This document shows, piece by piece, positions 16,703-25,227 of a stretch of DNA of 41,095 nucleotides (positions are counted from its first letter, which is position 1; each line of letters begins with the position of its first letter). The translations under genes were made by a program, and so were the position numbers. Source of the DNA: an uncultured Kineothrix sp. (GTDB taxonomy: Bacteria; Bacillota; Clostridia; Lachnospirales; Lachnospiraceae); assembly GCA_910587275.1 (NCBI GenBank), contig CAJUMD010000016.1, positions 1 through 41,095 of the forward strand. The letters run 5' to 3'. The notes beneath the pieces are model-generated. The model saw only the letters and a list, made by a program, of their open reading frames with translations, ran no database searches and was not told the DNA's origin.

Positions 16703-18007
16703 ATGGGTTTATTGAAAGGATTGTTTCACAGGAAAAAAGGATGGTTGGAAAATGTAAGGCTTTGGCGTAAGCCGGAGGACTTATACGGGGAAGAAGAACA
16801 GGGCTGGGGAAATTGGGAAGACGAAATGGAGGACGGGGAAGGACGGAAAGGACGGGTAGTCCTGCCGGATGAGTGGGATGGGATGGCTTCCGGTTCCGAT
16901 TTTGTTTCCGCCCCGAAAAGAAAGCAGTCTTTGGGAATCCTGGATGTCCACGATGCCGCACAGCGGCAGGAATTTGTGCAAAGCTGCTTGGACCGGATGG
17001 GGGATGCAGCGAAAGAGCTGGAAGGTCTTACCTTTGAATATAATATGGTGACTTCTTATCTGAAGGACATGGAAGAAATCGAAGCGCTTCCCGAAAGCGA
17101 GCGGGCAGAATTGAATGCCGCCGCCCAGAAAATCCAGGATTTGGAAGATAAGCAGGACGTCTATTTAAAGAAAAAGAACCGCTTAAGCGATGAAAAATAC
17201 CATAAAATGGAGCGCATGGAAGACGAAGCGGAAGAAGGCTGCCGGAAACTGGCGGAAACGGAAAACTACCAAAACCTGATCCGCCAGGACATGTCCCGCC
17301 TGGAAGGTGAAAAGCACGCTTACCATTACCGCAAAGGGGAGCTGCGTGCGGCGGTTGCGGATGCCAAGGGGATGGCGGTGATTTGTTCCATGGCATTGGT
17401 GGTATGCTTTGTGATTCTGTTTACACTGCAGTACGTGCTGGAAATGGATACCCAAATGGGATTTCTGCTGACGGCTGGGTTTGCCGCACTGGTGATTACG
17501 ATGCTGTATTTAAAATACACGGAGGCCGTGAAGGAACTAAAACGGGTGGAAAAAGGCATTAACCGTATCATTCTTCTGCAGAACCGCGTGAAAATCCGCT
17601 ATGTGAACAATACGAACCTCCTGGATTATCTGTATATGAAATACCAGGTGTCCAGCGGGAAGGAACTGGCGGGACTTTGGGAAAAATACCAGGTGGAAAA
17701 GGAAGAACGCAAGCGTTACCGTGAGGCGGAGCTGGAGCTGGACGATTACCATCAGGAGCTTTTGAATATCCTGAAATGCTATCAGGTTAAGGACCCTGCC
17801 ATATGGCTCCACCAAACGGCAGCGCTTTTGGACAACAGGGAAATGGTGGAAATCCGCCATGACCTGATTATCCGAAGGCAGTCCCTGCGCAAGCGGATGG
17901 ATTACAATAAGGAAATGATTATTAACAAGGCGGAGGAGGAAATCAGGGAACTTGTAGAGGATTATCCCCAGTATGCGGAAGAAGTGGCACGGATGGTGCA
18001 GCGGTGA
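16703..18007 (+). CDS. membrane protein with long flanking coiled coils
   Basis: The 434-residue protein has an acidic N-terminal region (about 25-50), a long heptad-rich stretch (about 95-220), two adjacent transmembrane helices (about 224-245 and 251-271) with a tiny loop, and a second long helical region (about 272-434). Both helical arms would lie in the cytoplasm, tethered at the membrane by the hairpin. I do not recognise the family. The layout resembles scaffold or sensor proteins that hold cytoplasmic partners at the membrane. AAGGA lies about 8 nt before the ATG. It is third in the DUF5716 operon. Confidence 0.75.
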   Translation: MGLLKGLFHRKKGWLENVRLWRKPEDLYGEEEQGWGNWEDEMEDGEGRKGRVVLPDEWDGMASGSDFVSAPKRKQSLGILDVHDAAQRQEFVQSCLDRMGDAAKELEGLTFEYNMVTSYLKDMEEIEALPESERAELNAAAQKIQDLEDKQDVYLKKKNRLSDEKYHKMERMEDEAEEGCRKLAETENYQNLIRQDMSRLEGEKHAYHYRKGELRAAVADAKGMAVICSMALVVCFVILFTLQYVLEMDTQMGFLLTAGFAALVITMLYLKYTEAVKELKRVEKGINRIILLQNRVKIRYVNNTNLLDYLYMKYQVSSGKELAGLWEKYQVEKEERKRYREAELELDDYHQELLNILKCYQVKDPAIWLHQTAALLDNREMVEIRHDLIIRRQSLRKRMDYNKEMIINKAEEEIRELVEDYPQYAEEVARMVQR

Positions 18008-18021
18008 GAGAAGCCGGGAGT

Positions 18022-18123
18022 TCTGAAACGGAAAACACCAGTCTGAAATGGAAACGGATAATGTGTGCGGATATCAGGGGATGCTGACCTGCTGTTGTAA
18101 AACCGGAAGGGATATGGCATTAT
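18022..18123 (+). promoter_or_regulatory. direct repeats and weak promoter before the small helical gene
   Basis: TCTGAAACGG (from 18022) and TCTGAAATGG (from 18042) repeat with a 20-bp period. Further on, TTGTAA (18095-18100) and CATTAT (18118-18123) are spaced by 17 nt, a weak promoter match. The rest of the 219-nt gap is AT-rich with no gene. Confidence 0.35.
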
Positions 18124-18226
18124 GTTTTTATTATGCATTATTATGGAAATAGTCTGCACAGCCGATAAATAAAGCAGGAAGAACTTTTCATCCGAAGTTT
18201 TGTATGTCATAAGGAGGTAAACGGAG

Positions 18227-18466
18227 ATGGTAGTTGACATGAGACAGATGATGGCTTCCATGGAAGAAGCCATGAAACTGCAAAACCGCGCGAGGGCGGA
18301 AAGAAGGGCGGAGAAAGCGGCACAGGAAAAGAAGGAGTTTCAGGAAAAACTGATGCGTGCCGCCACCAGCGAAGTGGAGCTTGACGGTAAGGCATCAAAG
18401 GTAAAAGGAGCGGAAGACGCCGTGCGCAGGGACCAGTTAATGGGATTAATGATGGCGGGGTTCTAA
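18227..18466 (+). CDS. small charged helical protein
   Basis: The 79-residue protein is rich in Ala, Glu, Lys and Arg (EEAMKLQNRARAERRAEKAA) and ends with a Met-rich segment DQLMGLMMAGF that could be an amphipathic or interaction tail. No known domain is recognised. A strong AAGGAGG lies before the ATG, which supports it as a real gene. It follows the membrane coiled-coil gene by 219 nt and precedes the DUF262-HEPN pair by 48 nt. It could belong to either group; its base composition resembles the former. Confidence 0.65.
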   Translation: MVVDMRQMMASMEEAMKLQNRARAERRAEKAAQEKKEFQEKLMRAATSEVELDGKASKVKGAEDAVRRDQLMGLMMAGF

Positions 18467-18514
18467 GGATTCGGGTACGGACCGTGAAACGGCTTATGTG
18501 AAGGGAGAATACCA

Positions 18515-19669
18515 ATGGCAGAGAAAATGAAGGCAACGATAGAATGTGTGGAGGATGAGATTTATTCCAAACGGAAAACGGTCCGTTATGATATACGTGA
18601 TTTGACGGTGGAAGCGATTTCCAATAAGTATAGTGACAGTTTGGATGAGGATGAGGAAGAAAAAGCGAAAAAAAGTTTTAATTATATTTATATTCCGGAG
18701 TATCAAAGGGATTTTACATGGGATGAAGACAGACAGTCGAAATTGATTGAATCCATTATTCTGGGGCTTCCCATTCCGTTTATTTTTGTTGCGGAAAACA
18801 GGGACAGTTCATGGGAAATTGTGGATGGCTCACAACGGATTAGGACCATTCACTCTTTCGTTACAAACGGGCTGCAGTTGCAAAACCTAAAATCCATAAC
18901 AAGCCTGAACGGATATACGTTTAAGGAGTTGGATAAAAGCCGTCAGGGGAAAATATTAAGTACGGCGTTGAGAATTATTGTGCTGTCGGAAGAAACGACG
19001 GATAACGTAAAAAAAGATATGTTTGAGCGTATTAACAGGGGAAGTGACCTGTTAAAACCCATGGAGAAACGCAGGGGGATTTACGCCGGGAAATTTACGG
19101 AATTTGTAGATGGGTATTGCCGGGGAAACGAGAAATACAGCAGATTGGTCCAAATAGATAAATGGTTGGAGAAAAGAAAAGAGCGGGAAGAATTGCTGTT
19201 GCGTTTTTTTGCCATTACAGACACCAAAATATATGAAAAAGGAATTAATGGCGGCATTACGAATTTCCTGGACGATTATTTGGAGCAGAAAAACAGGGAA
19301 CTGGCAGAACTGCCTCCGGAACAGTTGGAACGGGAATTGGGGCGGTATAGGGAGCGGATTAATAAAGTATTGGATTATGTGGACAAGAATTTTCCGTATG
19401 GTTTCCGTCATAAACAGAATCCCCAAACAAAGAGGTCCGTATTTGAAGCAATTTCCGTAGGTGTATGGAAAGCGATTGATGAAAAAAAATTAGTAGGCTC
19501 TTTGGATAAGGAGCGGATAAAAGATTGTTTGGATTCCCCGGAATTTAAACAGTATACGCATGTAGCGAATGAGCTTCACAGAAAACAGAAACTGCAAGGC
19601 AGGATTATGTACATTTATGAGATTGTAACCGGTACAAAGGGGAAAAAGGATGCAAAGTTTAAAGCATGA
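18515..19669 (+). CDS. DUF262 (GmrSD/ParB-like) protein, putative defence component
   Basis: The 384-residue protein has the DUF262 hallmarks: IPEYQRDFTWDEDRQSKLIE (QRD at 64-66) and IVDGSQRIRTIHSFV (DGSQR at 104-108). This ParB-related fold hydrolyses nucleotides in defence enzymes such as GmrSD. Unlike many relatives, no C-terminal HNH nuclease motif (DUF1524) is apparent; the second half is helical and ends GKKDAKFKA. Its 3' end overlaps the HEPN gene by 20 nt, so translation is probably coupled. The pair is AT-richer by eye than its neighbours, suggesting acquisition by transfer. GGGAG precedes the ATG. Confidence 0.88.
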   Translation: MAEKMKATIECVEDEIYSKRKTVRYDIRDLTVEAISNKYSDSLDEDEEEKAKKSFNYIYIPEYQRDFTWDEDRQSKLIESIILGLPIPFIFVAENRDSSWEIVDGSQRIRTIHSFVTNGLQLQNLKSITSLNGYTFKELDKSRQGKILSTALRIIVLSEETTDNVKKDMFERINRGSDLLKPMEKRRGIYAGKFTEFVDGYCRGNEKYSRLVQIDKWLEKRKEREELLLRFFAITDTKIYEKGINGGITNFLDDYLEQKNRELAELPPEQLERELGRYRERINKVLDYVDKNFPYGFRHKQNPQTKRSVFEAISVGVWKAIDEKKLVGSLDKERIKDCLDSPEFKQYTHVANELHRKQKLQGRIMYIYEIVTGTKGKKDAKFKA

Positions 19670-20357
19670 GCTTAGACTCAGGGAAGACGAAGCGGACAGT
19701 TTGGTTAAGTTTTTGGAACTGATGGAAAGTGACGGGGATTTGACAGGCAGTCTGAAAGAATACATGGGCCGCGATAATACAACATTGATGACCAGTATGA
19801 AAGCCGGAATGGTTCTGATGTTGTATAATGCGGTTGAGTCCACCATGACGAGGGGATTGGAAAAACTGCATATTGTGCTCATGGAGCAGGATTTGGTATT
19901 TGACGAATGTAATGATGCAATCAGACAGTTGCTGATGGTTTATTATGAGAATATGCGCGAAAAAAGCCCGGACATCAATAGGCGGGCGCCGCATATCCTG
20001 CAGCTTTATGATTATATGAGGGGAAGTACGTTTTTTCCCCTTTCCTATGGACAATTATGCCAGTTTTATTCCCTTTACAGCGGTAATCTTGATGCGAGGG
20101 AAATAGTATCCGTATTGAAAAAATATGGTGTCGGATTTGAAGAAAAAATCAGCGAACTGAAAACAATTAAAGACAACAGAAACCATTTGGCGCATGGCGA
20201 ATTGACTTTTGAAGAAGTCGGAAGGGAACTGTCTGTGCCGCAATTAAAAAATATGAAGGAAAAGACGTTTGAATATATGGAAAAAGTAATTGATTCCGTA
20301 GATGCCTTTATAAAAGAAAAGAGGTATAAAAAGAGCGGGGAGCTTCTTGCAAGGTAA
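19650..20357 (+). CDS. HEPN-domain protein (MAE_28990/MAE_18760-like), putative RNase effector
   Basis: The 235-residue helical protein has the HEPN signature R-x4-H in DNRNHLAHGE (R177, H182), the active site of many HEPN ribonucleases. MAE_28990-like HEPN proteins are known to sit next to DUF262 genes. In such a pair the DUF262 protein may sense nucleotides or DNA while the HEPN protein cleaves RNA. This is an inference from family pairing; a toxin-antitoxin or phage-defence role is possible. The ATG follows GGGGAAAAAGG inside the end of the DUF262 gene. A 75-nt inverted repeat starts two bases after its stop. Confidence 0.82.
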   Translation: MQSLKHELRLREDEADSLVKFLELMESDGDLTGSLKEYMGRDNTTLMTSMKAGMVLMLYNAVESTMTRGLEKLHIVLMEQDLVFDECNDAIRQLLMVYYENMREKSPDINRRAPHILQLYDYMRGSTFFPLSYGQLCQFYSLYSGNLDAREIVSVLKKYGVGFEEKISELKTIKDNRNHLAHGELTFEEVGRELSVPQLKNMKEKTFEYMEKVIDSVDAFIKEKRYKKSGELLAR

Positions 20358-20358
20358 G

Positions 20359-20433
20359 GAGCCGTTATGAAATAACTTGTGCGATTTTCTTTTTTCCTTT
20401 CCCTTAAGGGCACAAGTTATTTTGTAACGGCTC
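20359..20433. repeat. 75-nt imperfect inverted repeat after the HEPN gene
   Basis: Left arm 20359-20382 and right arm 20410-20433 are 24 nt each with two mismatches (GAGCCGTTA... and ...TAACGGCTC at the ends). The 27-nt loop is pyrimidine-rich. No U-run follows the right arm. It may be a terminator, a palindromic insertion or a structured RNA belonging to the DUF262-HEPN module. Confidence 0.75.
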
Positions 20434-20464
20434 ATCTTTAGCATGATAGCAAAAAGGAATATGG

Positions 20465-20493
20465 TTGAATATGATACGGAAAAATGCTATAAT
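20465..20493 (+). promoter_or_regulatory. promoter of the rhomboid-yceG-telA-terD operon
   Basis: TTGAAT (20465-20470) and TATAAT (20488-20493) are spaced by exactly 17 nt, 34 nt before the GTG start of the rhomboid gene. Confidence 0.8.
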
Positions 20494-20527
20494 AAACGAA
20501 TGAATTCAAATACCGAGGTAAAAAAAA

Positions 20528-21118
20528 GTGAAAAATAACGCGAGAAAAATCAAATTGTCATTTAATTCCCCCATTGTTTTAGGATTTACGCTCCTTTGTT
20601 TTGCCGCGCTGGCGTTAAACTGGGTGACGAAAGGCTGGGCGAACCGCACGTTTTTCAGCGTGTACCATTCGTCCCTGTTAAGCCCCTTTACGTATATCCG
20701 TATGCTTGGTCATGTTTTGGGACATGCCAACTGGAGTCATTTTATCGGAAATATCATGCTGATTCTTGTGGTGGGACCGTTGTTGGAAGAAAAGTACGGG
20801 TCCTCCAATATCCTGTTCGTAATCCTGACCACCGCGTTGGTGACGGGAATCGTAAATTACGTGTTTTTTCCCCATGTACAGTTATTAGGCGCCAGCGGCG
20901 TGGTGTTTGCGTTTATCCTGCTTTCACCTTTTACCGGGTTGAAGGAAGGAACCATTCCCGTGACGCTGCTTTTGGTAGGCATTATTTATATCGGCGGACA
21001 GATTTACGAAGGACTGTTTGTATACAATAACGTGGCAAACCTGACGCATATCCTTGGCGGACTGGTCGGGGGCGGCTTAGGGTATGTGATGCATAAGAAC
21101 AAGATGAACAGGTATTGA
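20528..21118 (+). CDS. rhomboid family intramembrane serine protease
   Basis: The 196-residue membrane protein has the rhomboid catalytic serine in LGASGVVFAF (S123) and the catalytic histidine in NLTHILGG (H174). HANWSHFIGNIMLI supplies the conserved His/Asn oxyanion region (H71, N75). About six hydrophobic segments are visible. The start is a GTG at 20528 directly after the promoter at 20465-20493; the binding site is poor (CCGAGGTA). It heads the operon with yceG, telA and terD, 15 nt before yceG. It may cleave a membrane component of this stress system; its substrate is unknown. Confidence 0.92.
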   Translation: MKNNARKIKLSFNSPIVLGFTLLCFAALALNWVTKGWANRTFFSVYHSSLLSPFTYIRMLGHVLGHANWSHFIGNIMLILVVGPLLEEKYGSSNILFVILTTALVTGIVNYVFFPHVQLLGASGVVFAFILLSPFTGLKEGTIPVTLLLVGIIYIGGQIYEGLFVYNNVANLTHILGGLVGGGLGYVMHKNKMNRY

Positions 21119-21133
21119 GGGTGAGAGGGATTC

Positions 21134-23404
21134 ATGCTGGAACATGTGAAAGCGCAGGGGCTGGATGATTTCTTCCTGCCTTTGGATAAAAGAAGCGCCA
21201 GGGGGATATATTTTTACAGGATTAACGGGTATAACGGGAAGATTGGGGATTTTATCAGACGGTATTATGAGGCGGCAAGGAAAGAAGGCGTGGTGATTAT
21301 CGGCAGGATACCCAATCCGGATGAAAAGAACCTTTCTTATTATCAGGAGATGATGGGGACGGACTTTCAGTTAAGCATGGGATTCCTGACAAGCAGCCTG
21401 GGAAAGTGGCTGCCGCGGATGAATGAATACCAGAGGAATACGGTTGCCGCATCCATGTATGATACCTTTGTATCCCTGCGTAAAGCGGGGAAAAATGATA
21501 ATATGCTTAAAAATGCGTACATTAAGTTCATGTGCTGGCTGTATTACCGGTTTGAACGGATTGTGGGCAGGCTGGGGAACGATAATATCCCAAAGATTCT
21601 TTACGAAGGCGACATCAGTTATTACGAGCTGCTGCTGCTGGCGGTGCTGGCGGATGCAGGGTGTGATGTTGTGCTGTTACAGTATACCGGCGACGGGAAT
21701 TACCGGAAAATCGACGGGGAATCCGCTTGGTCGGATTGTTTGGAAATGCCGGACATGACGGCGTTTCCCGCTTCTTTTTCCTTACGGCAGGTGCAGGAGG
21801 AGATGCGTAAGAAGGCGGACAGGGAACGGCTGTACGGGGAACTGCCGGAGGTCGCAAACTGCACGAATGCATGGATTGGCGGGAAAGGGTTTGAGGATTT
21901 CAGGACTGCTCCGGCAAACCGGGGAAACGATGCGAAACTGTTTTATAATTGTTTTTACCGGATAAACGGGGTGGAGGATAAGCTGACCTATGTCAGCGAA
22001 TTACATGGGTTCCGGCTTGGAATGGAAAAAGACGGGCGGAGGGTGGTCATCGTGGACGGGGGGATTCCCCAGCCGTCCATGGAGGAAATCGGGGCGATAA
22101 GACGCAGGAATTATACGAAGCCGGAAGACATGGCACTGGATTTATCCTGCAACATTGCATATACGGCGAGCCGGGAAATGCAGCGGCTGATGGTGAAAAG
22201 TTTTTTGGATATCATTTTGGAAGAAGCCGCCGGGGAAGGGGCATCGTTAAACAAGCTGACGAACAAGGCAGTCATTTTGCTTTGCTGGCTGAAACGCTAT
22301 CAGGAAGCGCTTTTCGGCAAATGGAGTATGCCGCAGGTGGGGTGTTTTATCCTTTTCGGGGGATGTAAGGGCGGGAATGAGGCGCTGTTTGTAAGACTCC
22401 TTGCGCGGCTGCCGGTGGATGTGCTGGTGCTTTGTCCCGATTTGAATACGAAGTGCTGTCTGCAGGACGGTATGCTGTATGAAATGAGTTTCAGCGAAAG
22501 CCTTGCCGTAACGGAATTTCCCAAGGAGGAAGCCGGGCTGCAGGCCGGTACGGCGGCATATCATGCGGAACGGGAGCTGGATACGTTAATGTACGGCGAT
22601 TCCGGCATCTACCGGAACCAGCAGTACGGGAAGGCGGTAGCGGTAACGTTGCAGACCATGTATGAGGAAATCGCCATTTTGTGGAAGCAGGAGTTGAAAT
22701 ACCGGCCGAATTTCAGTACGGTGGACGGCGTGGTGAACATGCCAGTGGTTTTTGCCAAGGTATCCGGCGTAAAAGACGGGAATTTGGCAAGATACTGGAC
22801 GGGAATCCAGGAACTCCAAACGGAGGAAACCTATATGGTCAGGAATGTGCCGTACATCGAATCCACGGATGCCAATCCCATGAAAGCCCATGCGGCGGAA
22901 TTTTTAAAAAACGGAAGAATACTGAAAAACAAGATTAAACAGCACCCGGATTATCCTTACGGGGTTCTGCGGGATACGGTGCAGGACCACATACTGGACA
23001 AGCTCCAGCTTCTCATAGACCAAAAGACGGTAAAGGGGACATTTGAAAACGGTACCGAGTATACGATTGTGGCGACGGTCCTGAACCTAAAGAAAGAACT
23101 GGTGCGCCTGATACAGAAATTTGACTTTACAAAGGAAAATCCGAAGTTTGTTTATATCAATACCACGGAGCGTGTCATTTCGCTGGAGGATACCATCGTG
23201 GCGGCATTTTTGAACCTGGCAGGGTTTGACGTGGTGTTTTTCGTTCCCACGGGCTACCAAACAGTAGAGAAATATTTTAACAGGAAAATCATGGAGGAGC
23301 ACCAAGCAGGCGAATACATGTATGATGTGCAGATTCCGGATTTTGCTGCAAGGTCACAAAATACACGGCCTACATGGCGTGATATTATTTTTAAAAGGAA
23401 ATGA
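21134..23404 (+). CDS. YceG-type protein of Ter biosynthetic module
   Basis: This 756-residue cytoplasmic protein matches the YceG family of Bacillus-type yceCDEFGH operons, where it precedes the TelA homolog as it does here. The family is described as a putative component of the Ter biosynthetic module, without a proven reaction. A block near residues 130-190 (YYRFER, PKILYEGDISYYELLLLAVL, DAGCDVVLLQ) recurs near the C-terminus (residues 671-715: KFVYINTTE, AFLNLAGFDVVFFVPTG), suggesting an internal duplication of an alpha/beta fold. The N-terminal domain of the protease at 10054 resembles the first block. GAGGGTGAGAGG precedes the ATG. Nine nt separate it from telA. Confidence 0.88.
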   Translation: MLEHVKAQGLDDFFLPLDKRSARGIYFYRINGYNGKIGDFIRRYYEAARKEGVVIIGRIPNPDEKNLSYYQEMMGTDFQLSMGFLTSSLGKWLPRMNEYQRNTVAASMYDTFVSLRKAGKNDNMLKNAYIKFMCWLYYRFERIVGRLGNDNIPKILYEGDISYYELLLLAVLADAGCDVVLLQYTGDGNYRKIDGESAWSDCLEMPDMTAFPASFSLRQVQEEMRKKADRERLYGELPEVANCTNAWIGGKGFEDFRTAPANRGNDAKLFYNCFYRINGVEDKLTYVSELHGFRLGMEKDGRRVVIVDGGIPQPSMEEIGAIRRRNYTKPEDMALDLSCNIAYTASREMQRLMVKSFLDIILEEAAGEGASLNKLTNKAVILLCWLKRYQEALFGKWSMPQVGCFILFGGCKGGNEALFVRLLARLPVDVLVLCPDLNTKCCLQDGMLYEMSFSESLAVTEFPKEEAGLQAGTAAYHAERELDTLMYGDSGIYRNQQYGKAVAVTLQTMYEEIAILWKQELKYRPNFSTVDGVVNMPVVFAKVSGVKDGNLARYWTGIQELQTEETYMVRNVPYIESTDANPMKAHAAEFLKNGRILKNKIKQHPDYPYGVLRDTVQDHILDKLQLLIDQKTVKGTFENGTEYTIVATVLNLKKELVRLIQKFDFTKENPKFVYINTTERVISLEDTIVAAFLNLAGFDVVFFVPTGYQTVEKYFNRKIMEEHQAGEYMYDVQIPDFAARSQNTRPTWRDIIFKRK

Positions 23405-23413
23405 GGGAAGCAT

Positions 23414-24556
23414 ATGGGACTTGACTTTAGTAAAACAAACACACAACGGGCGGTGACGTATCCTGACACAAAAAACGAAGTGATGGTGGTGGAACAGTAC
23501 GACATCGTGGAAGACCGTAAACATTTGGATGAAGCTCTTGTCAATTCAAAAGAAGTGGACGCGCTTGTCAGCACCATTGAAATCGATAACCTGGAAACCA
23601 TCGTGACATTCGGCGCGCAGGCGGCGGAGGAAATCTCGAAGGCTTCCGATGTGGTTTTAAACAGCATGAATATGTCCCAGTTGGACGATTCCAGTGAAAT
23701 GCTGAATACCCTGGCAAAGATTATGTCCAAGTTCGATATTGATGAAATTGCGGAGAATCCCACGCTGTTTGGCAAACTGTTCGGGAATCTGCGCAAACAA
23801 CTGGATAAAATACTGGCAAAATACCATACGATGGGTGACGAAGTGGATAAAATCTACGTACAGTTAAAGCAGTACGAGTCGGAAATCAAGCAGTCCAACC
23901 GTAAGCTGGACGAGATGTTTGACGCCAATGTCGGCTATTACCATGAATTGGTAAAATATATTTTGGCGGGGGAGCAGGGCTGCCGGGAAATTGAGGATTA
24001 TATCGGGAAACGGCAGGCGGATTATGACGCTACCGGAGACAATACCATCCAGTTTGAAATCCAAAGTTTGCAGCAGGCGCTCCAGATGCTGGAGCAGAGG
24101 ACGCAGGATCTGCGGACGGCGGAAAGCGTTGCCATGCAGTCCATTCCCATGATTAAGACCATGGAATTCAGCAATATGAATCTGGTGCGGAAAATCAATT
24201 CCGCTTTCATCATTACGCTGCCGGTATTTAAACAGGCGCTGGCACAGGCGATTATGTTAAAACGCCAGCGGATTCAGGCGGAAGCCATGTCCGCTTTGGA
24301 TGAAAAGACCAATGAAATGTTAATCAAGAACGCGAGAAATACGGTAGAGCAGTCCAAGATGACGGCAAGAATGGCATCGGGCAGCTCCATTAAAATCGAA
24401 ACACTGGAAACAACCTGGAGAACCATCGTCAACGGCATCGAGGAGACGAAGCAGATCCAGCAGAACGCAAGGCAGAAGCGCGTGGAGGATCAGGCAAGGC
24501 TCGAGCAGATTAAGACGGAGTTTAACAGGATGTATCATATGCCAAACCAAAAATAA
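23414..24556 (+). CDS. TelA/YceH family toxic-anion resistance protein
   Basis: The 380-residue, mainly alpha-helical protein belongs to the TelA family. Typical stretches are GAQAAEEISKASDVVLNSMN, the LDKILAKYHTMGDEVDKIY coiled-coil region, and the C-terminal TTWRTIVNGIEETKQIQQNA. TelA accompanies TerD proteins in tellurite and other stress clusters; its biochemical role is not established. It lies between yceG and the terD genes, with short gaps (9 and 23 nt) that indicate one operon. GAGGGAAG precedes the ATG. Confidence 0.93.
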   Translation: MGLDFSKTNTQRAVTYPDTKNEVMVVEQYDIVEDRKHLDEALVNSKEVDALVSTIEIDNLETIVTFGAQAAEEISKASDVVLNSMNMSQLDDSSEMLNTLAKIMSKFDIDEIAENPTLFGKLFGNLRKQLDKILAKYHTMGDEVDKIYVQLKQYESEIKQSNRKLDEMFDANVGYYHELVKYILAGEQGCREIEDYIGKRQADYDATGDNTIQFEIQSLQQALQMLEQRTQDLRTAESVAMQSIPMIKTMEFSNMNLVRKINSAFIITLPVFKQALAQAIMLKRQRIQAEAMSALDEKTNEMLIKNARNTVEQSKMTARMASGSSIKIETLETTWRTIVNGIEETKQIQQNARQKRVEDQARLEQIKTEFNRMYHMPNQK

Positions 24557-24579
24557 AAGGGTTGTAAGGAGGAAGGATT

Positions 24580-25161
24580 ATGCCAATCAATTTAGCAAAA
24601 GGACAGAAAGTGGACTTGACGAAGGGGAATCCGGGACTGAAAAGCATTATGGTGGGTCTTGGATGGGATGTGAACGCGTACGATTCCGGCGCGGATTTTG
24701 ATTTGGATGCCGCCGCATTTATGTTGGGGGAAAACGGAAAATGCCCGACGGACAAGGAATTTATTTTTTACGGTAACTTGGAGCATGGCAGCGGTGCGGT
24801 GAAGCATATGGGCGATAACCTGACCGGGGAAGGCGAAGGGGATGACGAGCAGATTCAGATTGATTTGGCAAAGATTCCTGCCAATGTTTCCAAGATTGCG
24901 TTTACGGTTACGATTTATGATGCAGACGTAAGAAGGCAGAATTTCGGGCAGGTGTCCAACGCTTTTATCCGTATTGTGGATGAATCCACGGGAACGGAAC
25001 TGATTCGCTATGACCTCGGCGAAGATTTCTCCATCGAGACAGCGGTTGTGGTGGGGGAACTGTACCGCAACAACGGGGAGTGGAAGTTCAACGCCATCGG
25101 AAGCGGGTTCCAGGGCGGTTTGGCGGCGCTTTGCGGACATTATGGAATTGAAGTGGCATAA
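24580..25161 (+). CDS. terD: TerD family protein (first of tandem trio)
   Basis: The 193-residue protein has the TerD beta-sandwich with acidic Ca2+-binding motifs DFDLDAAAF (39-47) and GDNLTGEGEGDDE (78-90). TerD proteins bind calcium and act in resistance to tellurite, phage and other stresses; the mechanism is unclear. It is a close paralog of the next gene, from which it differs mainly in surface positions. TAAGGAGGAAGG gives a strong binding site. Part of the rhomboid-yceG-telA-terD operon. Confidence 0.96.
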   Translation: MPINLAKGQKVDLTKGNPGLKSIMVGLGWDVNAYDSGADFDLDAAAFMLGENGKCPTDKEFIFYGNLEHGSGAVKHMGDNLTGEGEGDDEQIQIDLAKIPANVSKIAFTVTIYDADVRRQNFGQVSNAFIRIVDESTGTELIRYDLGEDFSIETAVVVGELYRNNGEWKFNAIGSGFQGGLAALCGHYGIEVA

Positions 25162-25227
25162 AGCGGCTAAGAAGGGCAAGAATGTAAGACAGAGAACAAA
25201 ACAGGAAGCAGGATGGAGGGCACAGTT

